10,790 bases of DNA from Nitrospinae bacterium RIFCSPLOWO2_12_FULL_45_22 (GTDB taxonomy: Bacteria; 2-12-FULL-45-22), in NCBI GenBank assembly GCA_001803565.1, contig MHDQ01000078.1, positions 1-10,790 of the forward strand, written 5' to 3'. The notes under the pieces are model-generated. The model made no database searches, was not told where the DNA came from, and saw only the letters and a program-made list of their open reading frames with translations. Shown here piece after piece: positions 5,896-10,790 of this stretch. The stretch's first letter is position 1. Every line of letters starts with the position of its first letter. The position numbers were made by a program, and so were the translations under genes.

Positions 5896-7856
5896 TAATA
5901 ATTTATAGAGTTCAAGCATACAAAATTTTCGGTCGCTTTTGGGATGTCCTGTGGGTGGTGATATATATAAGAGATACTGTATTGGAGTTGATATAGTTTC
6001 GAATATATTCCGTCCTTATTTAATAATTGTTTATGGGTCCCTATCTCTACCAATTTACCTTTCTGCAAGACGATTATTTTATCGCAATTTAAGATAGTAG
6101 ACAATCTATGCGCAATAACTATGGTTGTTCTACCCTCCATTACCTTTTTGGTGGCTTCTTGTATAATTGACTCTGTTATTAGATCAACGTTACTGGTAGC
6201 TTCGTCCAGTATGATTATATCAGGGTTATAAATGAGGATTCTTGCGAACGATATAAGCTGTTTCTCACCCATAGACAGATTAGCCCCCCCCTCGACAACT
6301 TTACTATTAATCCCTTCTGGCAATTTATCTATATAGTAGCTGAGTCCCAGTTCCTTTGATATATATTTCAGATCCTCCGCAGGTATATCTCGGAAGAGGG
6401 TTAAGTTATCCTTTACGGTGCCATGGAAGAGGAAGAGGTCCTGCTGCACTATACCTATCCGGGAGCGGAGCAAGGTCTTATCATATTCCCTCAAATCTAT
6501 CTGGTCTAATAAAATCCTGCCTTGGTTGGGTTCGTAAAAGCGACACAAGAGGTTCATAAGGGTAGTTTTACCGGCCCCGGTTGCCCCAACCACGGCAACC
6601 GATTCCCCGGGCTCCACCGCAAAGCTTATATCCTTTAACACGTAATCTTCCCCAGAATAGGCAAAATAAACCCTATCAAACTCTATTTTTCCTCTTGTAT
6701 AATCATCCTCAATAGTTATCCTACCCTTGTCAATTTTATCTTCTCTTATGCTAATTCCTTCTTCTGCTGAAACTTTAACACCTGACCCTGCTTCATCATC
6801 TAGATAGTCCTTATGATGCCTTTGCCTGCCCTGTCCGGGCCGAGCCATCTCCGAAGGCTCAGCCATGAGATTAAATACCCTCTCAGCCGAGGCCATAGCC
6901 GCCTGAAAGATGGTATACTTATCGGCCAAATCCCATATAGGCATGTATAAATTCTGCGCATAAGCTAAGAAGGCCACTAATATACCTAGTTTTAATTCCC
7001 CCTGGCTATGTAATAAGCCACCGTACCAGAGGATCATAGCGATGGCTAGAGCGGTAAGGATGGTGGTAGTAGGGTGAAAGAGGGCATAGTATCTGGTTGC
7101 CTGCATTTGTTCTTTATAATAGTCTTTACTAATCTCTTTGAATTTCTCAAAATTCTTACCCTCTTTACCAAACAACTGAATGATCTCCATCCCGGATATG
7201 TTCTCGTTCAAGAAGGCATTTATCCTTGCCAGTTTCCTCTTTATCTCTCGGTATATACCTCGTAACCTGTTGCTAAAGAAGAGTGTAGAAAGTATCATGA
7301 GGGGCAAAATACCCAGTGTAATAAGGGCAAGCTTTAAATTAAGGATCAAGAGGAATATAATTACCCCAAATATCAGGCATATATCTCCTATTACTACGAT
7401 GATACCGGATGAAAATAGCTCACTTAGCGTGTTGATATCATTGGCTACCCGGGTAACGATCCTTCCCACTGGATTCTTATCGAAGAATGGTATGGGTAAG
7501 GTCTGGATATGGGAGAACAAGTCCATCCGTAAGTCGCGGATAACGTTTTGCCCCAGGAGTTGCAAAACATAAGTCTGGGCAAAGAGAACCGCCATGGTTA
7601 CCGTGTATATGCCAAATAAGGCCAGGCCTAATAGGATAACCATACTTTTATCGGCTTTATAAATCCCTTCATCGATGACATAACCGATGATATAGGGCGG
7701 GATAAGAGAAAGAGCGGTAGATAGCACCACTAAGGCAAGGGATAAGATTCCACAATAAGGGTACCTCTTCAGGTAGATAAAAAGCTTTCCTACCAAGGCC
7801 CGATCATATAGCTTTACGTTTATGGTATCATCTACGTGATAGAAACTGTTATGCAT
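5892..7856 (-). CDS. ABC exporter half-transporter, catalytic-type NBD (second subunit)
   Basis: The 654-residue product has a six-helix exporter transmembrane domain (about 25-320) followed by an ATP-binding domain: Walker A GATGAGKT (424-431), Q-loop VQQD (Gln472), signature LSMGE (527-531), Walker B IIILDE with catalytic Glu552, and H-loop IAHR (His583). It belongs to the MsbA/LmrA/BmrCD-like group that exports lipids, drugs or peptides; the substrate is not readable. The signature departs from LSGGQ, as expected for the partner of a subunit with a degenerate Walker B, and that partner is the upstream gene. Two oddities: the linker between domains (about 335-388) is long and highly charged, and about 28 residues (627-654) follow LYQLQY, where such proteins normally end. 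The ATG at 7856 has an AAGGA only 2 bases upstream. Family certain. Confidence 0.93.
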   Translation of the reverse strand: MHNSFYHVDDTINVKLYDRALVGKLFIYLKRYPYCGILSLALVVLSTALSLIPPYIIGYVIDEGIYKADKSMVILLGLALFGIYTVTMAVLFAQTYVLQLLGQNVIRDLRMDLFSHIQTLPIPFFDKNPVGRIVTRVANDINTLSELFSSGIIVVIGDICLIFGVIIFLLILNLKLALITLGILPLMILSTLFFSNRLRGIYREIKRKLARINAFLNENISGMEIIQLFGKEGKNFEKFKEISKDYYKEQMQATRYYALFHPTTTILTALAIAMILWYGGLLHSQGELKLGILVAFLAYAQNLYMPIWDLADKYTIFQAAMASAERVFNLMAEPSEMARPGQGRQRHHKDYLDDEAGSGVKVSAEEGISIREDKIDKGRITIEDDYTRGKIEFDRVYFAYSGEDYVLKDISFAVEPGESVAVVGATGAGKTTLMNLLCRFYEPNQGRILLDQIDLREYDKTLLRSRIGIVQQDLFLFHGTVKDNLTLFRDIPAEDLKYISKELGLSYYIDKLPEGINSKVVEGGANLSMGEKQLISFARILIYNPDIIILDEATSNVDLITESIIQEATKKVMEGRTTIVIAHRLSTILNCDKIIVLQKGKLVEIGTHKQLLNKDGIYSKLYQLQYSISYIYHHPQDIPKATENFVCLNSINYY

Positions 7857-7867
7857 AGTCCTTATTT

Positions 7868-7926
7868 GCTGGGTTGGGAGACCCAGCCCTACCCCGCAGG
7901 ATAGGATCGGGTCTCCTGACCCGATC
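7868..7926. repeat. compound palindrome: two inverted hairpin repeats between the ABC genes
   Basis: Two hairpins lie in the 81-bp gap. One is GCTGGGT-TGGGAG-ACCCAGC (7868-7887, 7-bp stem). The other is GATCGGGTC-TCCT-GACCCGATC (7905-7926, 9-bp stem). Read in opposite directions they share the core GGGTnnGGAGACCC, followed by CCTAYCCYGC, so they are inverted copies of one short repeat meeting at a shared centre. On the minus strand the hairpins lie between the two transporter cistrons. They could stabilise or attenuate the message, or be a dispersed repeat insertion. No T run follows, so termination is not supported. Confidence 0.7.
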
Positions 7927-7937
7927 TTTAACTTACT

Positions 7938-9686
7938 TTATAACCTTACTTCTTTTAGCTGGCTTAACTTGAGGAGTCTTGCATATAAACCATCTTGTAC
8001 CATCAGCCAGTCATGCGTGCCGCTTTCCACAATCTCTCCTTCTTTAAACACGACTATCAGGTCAGCATCCTTTATCTTTGCCAGCCTGTGGGTAATAATA
8101 ATAGTTGTAAACCCCTTCCTCTCGGCTCTGAGGCACTCCAATATTGCCTCTTCCTTTTCTGCATCCACTGATGAGAAGGGGTCATCCAGTATGAGTATGG
8201 GTGGTTTTCTTATAAGGGCCCGGGCTAGGGTGAGCCTCTGCTTCTGCCCACCAGATAGGTTGATGCCACGTTCTCCCAGATATGAGCCATACTGGTACGG
8301 AAACCCCTGTATCTCGTCATGAATCATCGCAATCCTCGCGGCTTCTTCCACCGAATAGGATGGCCGGGCATCCGTGCCCAGGCCAAAGGCGATATTTTCA
8401 TAGATAGTTTCTGAAAAGAGGAAAGGGTCTTGGGGTACAAATCCTATATTTTCCCTGATCCTCTCAAGCGGAATGTCAGTTATATCCACTCCATCTAAAA
8501 ACAACATTCCCTGGTTAACCGGGTGAAGTCCAGGTATTAATCTAGCCAAGGTACTCTTGCCTGATCCTATGGGACCAACAAATGCTACCACCATCCCCGG
8601 ACTTATATCCAAGTTGATACCCTCAAGGACTGGTTTAGAGGCTCCGGGATAACTAAACGATAAGTTTTTAAACTCTATCTTGCCTTTTATAGTTTTTATA
8701 TCCCGGTGATGATCGCCCTCTGGTCTCTCTGGCGTGGTGTCTAGTACCTCCCTTATCCGTTTCATAGAGGTCAATCCCTTTTGTAATAGATAAATTGCCC
8801 AGCCAACGGCCTTCATAGGCCATATAAGCCTGGATATATACCTTTGAAAGGCGACAAATGTTCCGATGGTTATAGCGCCATTTATAACGTATATACCACC
8901 TACCATTATGAGGAGCACCATCCCGGCATCCATGAAATACTCCATAAACGGTACGAAATATGCCTGGATAAAAGCCAGGGACAGGTTCTTATCCCGGCAT
9001 TTATCATTAATCTGCCTAAAAGATGCTACCTCTTGCTCAGCCCTATTGAATGTCTTTATAACCCTTATACCAGAGACATTCTCCCTTACCTTCTAACTTA
9101 TCTCAGAGAAGGCCTTCAGGACCTCATCAGATTTACGATCTATAATATTCCGGTTCTTTTTGACGAAGAAGGGGAGGCAGGGTAAGAAAAGAAAACTCAC
9201 TAGGGTAAGCCCAGGGGAGAGATAGATCATTATAATAGGGATGGTTAATATATAGAACAATGAGTCCAACGTTATAAGTATCCCCATGCCTACTGCCATT
9301 CTAACTGACTCTGAATCGTTCGTAGCCCTAGACATAATGTCACCCGTAGGTATGGATTGGAAGTAAGATCTGGAAAGCTTCTCCAGGTGTCGGAAAAGCC
9401 TTGCTTTCATATCGTATTCTATCCGGAAGGCAGCACCGACTAAATTCATCCGCCAGCCATATCGAAATAAACCTTGCAGGCAGGCTACCAAGACGAAAAG
9501 GATCGTAAGGGGCATTACACTCCTTTTGCTGGTAATATCAGATATATAGTCAATGGCTACTTTGATTATCAGAGGTGGGAATAGATCAAGGATATCTACT
9601 GCCAGCAGGGAGAGAATGCCCTGGATATAAAAACGTTTATGTCTCTTGATATTGTCCCAAAATAAATAGGTATCCCTGGATAACAT
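7938..9686 (-). pseudogene. ABC exporter half-transporter, degenerate-type NBD, interrupted by an in-frame TAG
   Basis: The gene spans 582 sense positions in one frame, with TAG at codon 198 (9095-9093). Before it are the first four transmembrane helices. After it the frame continues KVRENVSGIRVIKTFNRAEQ, the normal follow-on in this family, where Glu or Gln usually fills the TAG position. The ATP-binding domain is intact: Walker A GPIGSGKS (about 371-378), Gln419 of the Q-loop, signature LSGGQ (477-481), Walker B LILDD with Asp502 in place of the catalytic Glu, and His533 of the H-loop. Asp at that site marks the non-catalytic half of heterodimeric exporters. It is the first gene of the operon, 81 bp ahead of its partner. 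ATG 9686 is preceded by in-frame TTG 9689; AGGAAGAGG sits 12 and 9 bases before them. If TAG is a true stop, the pair cannot work and the partner is stranded. Confidence 0.88.
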
Positions 9687-9765
9687 CAAAAGCTTTAGCC
9701 TCTTCCTACGACTACTGGCCTGAAAGTTGATTCCTGAAACCTCATACCTCTATACCTACTTAAGT

Positions 9766-9795
9766 ATTATACCGACTTCTCGGTGAAAATCTTCA
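9766..9795 (-). promoter_or_regulatory. candidate promoter for the ABC exporter operon
   Basis: On the minus strand a perfect TATAAT (9771-9766) lies about 80 bases before the ATG at 9686. The best -35 at 18 bases upstream is TGAAGA, only three of six matches, and there is no extended TGn. Position and -10 box support it; the -35 does not. Confidence 0.45.
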
Positions 9796-9796
9796 T

Positions 9797-9937
9797 GAGA
9801 TTGCGGAGGCTGTTCCGAGCGGGGTGAGGAATCTCGCGCCGGGTTTGCTTCGGCTTCGCCTTGCAACTGCTAGCGCACCTTGCAATGACATTACGAAACC
9901 TTTTTCTGTCATTGAGTCCAAAGCGAAGCAATCTCAG
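9797..9937. repeat. degenerate palindromic repeat cluster (GCAATGACA / TGTCATTG ... GAAGCAATCTC)
   Basis: CAATGACA (9883-9890) faces TGTCATTG (9907-9914). To the right is AAGCGAAGCAATCTC (about 9920-9935). To the left, inverted, is a longer unit with TTGCTTCGGCTTCGCC, and GAGATT (9797-9802) faces AATCTC (9830-9835). These are the ends of a repeat of the form TGTCATTGCGAG...CGAAGCAATCTC, known to me from many environmental genomes (recalled, not searched). Two copies appear head to head, both diverged. No gene is supported in this part of the divergent gap. Confidence 0.55.
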
Positions 9938-9980
9938 TCCCTCGTTATTTCACAGAGAATTGCGGCCTTGACTCCCAATA

Positions 9981-10021
9981 TAACAGTCTATAATATAGGG
10001 ACGTTATGCCAAAGACTGTTA
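9981..10021. repeat. 9-bp inverted repeat with 23-base loop
   Basis: TAACAGTCT (9981-9989) and AGACTGTTA (10013-10021) are exact reverse complements. The loop is AT-rich. It lies between the repeat cluster at 9797-9937 and the nested element at 10047-10260, and no function is evident. Confidence 0.45.
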
Positions 10022-10046
10022 GTTATCAGAAGGCTGGTGACAGCAA

Positions 10047-10260
10047 TATATTATCCTGGATCCAGAGCGAATGATGAAAATCCTTTATAAAATGATGATT
10101 CGGCTATCACAGAATGTAGGGACGGGGTTCATCCCCGTCCGCTCTGCCTGTGCTATGGCAGACCTGTCTGCCATAGCACAGGCAGGCAGGTAAAACGGAC
10201 AGCCACAAGGGCTGTCCCTACAGTTAAATAAAAAATTCGCTCTGGATTCAGGATTATATA
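10047..10260. mobile_element. MITE-like nested palindromic element with 26-bp terminal inverted repeats
   Basis: A 26-base segment at 10047-10072 (core ATCCAGAGCGAAT) is repeated in inverted orientation at 10235-10260 with 24 of 26 bases matching. The enclosed DNA has no gene but holds a second nested inverted structure at 10115-10222. The ends are TATAT-rich, compatible with a TA target, but no longer flanking duplication is visible. The right end lies about 30 bp before the CoA-transferase start codon. No transposase is present, so it could only be non-autonomous. The two inverted repeats might instead be separate dispersed repeats. Confidence 0.5.
10115..10222. repeat. two inverted 27-bp hairpin units flanking a 19-bp perfect hairpin
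   Basis: The left unit (10115-10141) and right unit (10196-10222, inverted) share TGTAGGGAC at the outer end and CYGTCCG at the inner end. Each folds into an 8-bp stem: GGACGGGG/CCCCGTCC on the left and GGACAGCC/GGCTGTCC on the right. Between them a 19-bp perfect stem (10144-10162 with 10167-10185, loop CCTG) carries CTGCCTGTGCTATGGCAGA and its complement. The whole block could form a cruciform in DNA or a branched RNA. Confidence 0.75.
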
Positions 10261-10276
10261 AAACGAAGTAAATAAA

Positions 10277-10284
10277 GAGAGGGG
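10277..10284 (+). promoter_or_regulatory. ribosome binding site of the CoA-transferase gene
   Basis: GAGAGGGG ends 6 bases before ATG 10291. This is good Shine-Dalgarno spacing and fixes the start. No clear promoter pair is seen upstream; a TATATA at 10255-10260, within the right inverted repeat, lacks a matching -35 box. Confidence 0.6.
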
Positions 10285-10290
10285 CAAAAG

Positions 10291-10790
10291 ATGAAGAAAG
10301 AAGAGTTTTACCGAGAAAAGAAAGAGACTACTATCGGGCCTTTAGAAGGCGTAAGGGTTCTGGAGGCCACTACTTCGGGGGCAGGACCTTGGGCCGGGAC
10401 CCTACTGGCGGATATGGGTGCCGAGGTGATAAAGATTGATCAACCAGAGGCCGGGGATGTGGTAAGAAGGCTCCCACCCTTCTTGAAGCCTGAAATGCCC
10501 CAAGAAACCGGCCTATTCCACCTATCCATCAATAGGAACAAGAAGAATATCACCCTTAAATTATCCTCTGACGAAGGGGCCGAGATATTCAAGAGACTGG
10601 CCCTGCATATGGATATTATTATCGAGAATTTCAAGCCCGGGACTATGGATAAATGGGGTATAGGCTATAAAGCTATTGAACAGATACACCCGGCAATCAT
10701 CTATACCTCGGTTTCAGGCTTCGGACAATATGGCCCGCTCCATACCCGGGCAGGTTATGATGGTGTAGGCCAGGCTATGGGTGGCCTGAT
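10291..10790 (+). CDS. CaiB/BaiF-family (class III) CoA-transferase, N-terminal part
   Basis: The first 166 codons are present and the frame is open at the window edge; full-length members are about 400 residues. Family features are PLEGVRVLEAT (17-27), GPWAGTLLADMGAEVIKID (32-50) at the CoA-binding N-terminal fold, FHLSINRNKKNITL (76-89), IIIENFKPGTMDKWGI (109-124) and YTSVSGFGQYGP (138-149). Asp157 in AGYDGVGQAMGG matches the catalytic aspartate (Asp169 of formyl-CoA transferase), which carries the acyl group as a mixed anhydride. Such enzymes move CoA between carboxylic acids, for example carnitine, bile acids, oxalate/formate or aromatic succinates. The acyl substrate cannot be told from this part. 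It is divergent from the ABC operon, and the repeat-filled gap separates them. Confidence 0.93.
   Translation, partial: MKKEEFYREKKETTIGPLEGVRVLEATTSGAGPWAGTLLADMGAEVIKIDQPEAGDVVRRLPPFLKPEMPQETGLFHLSINRNKKNITLKLSSDEGAEIFKRLALHMDIIIENFKPGTMDKWGIGYKAIEQIHPAIIYTSVSGFGQYGPLHTRAGYDGVGQAMGGL

Noticed and set aside
7180-7572. 130-codon plus-strand open frame
   Set aside because: It is antisense to the transmembrane domain of the ABC subunit, whose coding sense is unmistakable.
9824-10090. 88-codon open frame in the divergent gap
   Set aside because: It is made of the palindromic repeats at 9797-9937 and 9981-10072; composition reflects repeats, not a protein.
9797-10260. CRISPR array in the repeat-rich gap
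   Set aside because: The repeats are inverted, diverged and unevenly spaced, with no regular direct repeats or spacers, and no cas gene is present.

Overview
The window is bacterial DNA of fairly low GC content. It carries ordinary sigma70-type promoters, Shine-Dalgarno sites, a tRNA with an encoded CCA end, and many short palindromic repeats of the kind dispersed in genomes of uncultured anaerobic bacteria. I cannot name a phylum from the sequence. Several genes carry single lesions: a frameshift in radC, an in-frame TAG in an ABC exporter gene, and a start-stop codon pair before a methyltransferase. These reflect genuine decay, recoding or assembly error; the sequence alone cannot say which.

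Layout, left to right. A tRNA-Leu(CAA) at 239-325 has a near-consensus promoter. A small class I SAM-dependent methyltransferase (499-1203) follows, then a radC gene (1300-2033) whose last ~26 codons lie in the -1 frame after a C5 run. The 2034-2448 gap holds a 35-bp perfect palindrome, a short palindromic repeat and a strong promoter (2334-2362). That promoter leads into a two-gene operon: an 852-residue N6-adenine DNA methyltransferase with its own probable target-recognition region (2449-5007), and a PIN-domain nuclease (5004-5513) whose start overlaps the methyltransferase stop by ATGA. This coupled methylase/PIN pair is the most system-like unit here. Downstream lies a remnant of a second, different PIN gene (DUF3368-like).

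On the minus strand is a two-gene operon for a heterodimeric ABC exporter. The promoter-proximal half-transporter (9686 to 7938) has Asp at the catalytic Walker B glutamate position and is broken by one in-frame TAG. The distal half-transporter (7856 to 5892) has a canonical Walker B Glu but a degenerate signature motif. This is the complementary asymmetry expected of TM287/288- or BmrCD-type pairs. A compound palindrome of two inverted repeat units sits between the two genes.

The divergent 600-bp gap 9687-10290 is packed with repeats. It includes a nested 214-bp element bounded by 26-bp inverted repeats and containing two inverted 27-bp units around a 19-bp perfect hairpin. A CaiB/BaiF-family CoA-transferase gene starts at 10291 and runs off the window.
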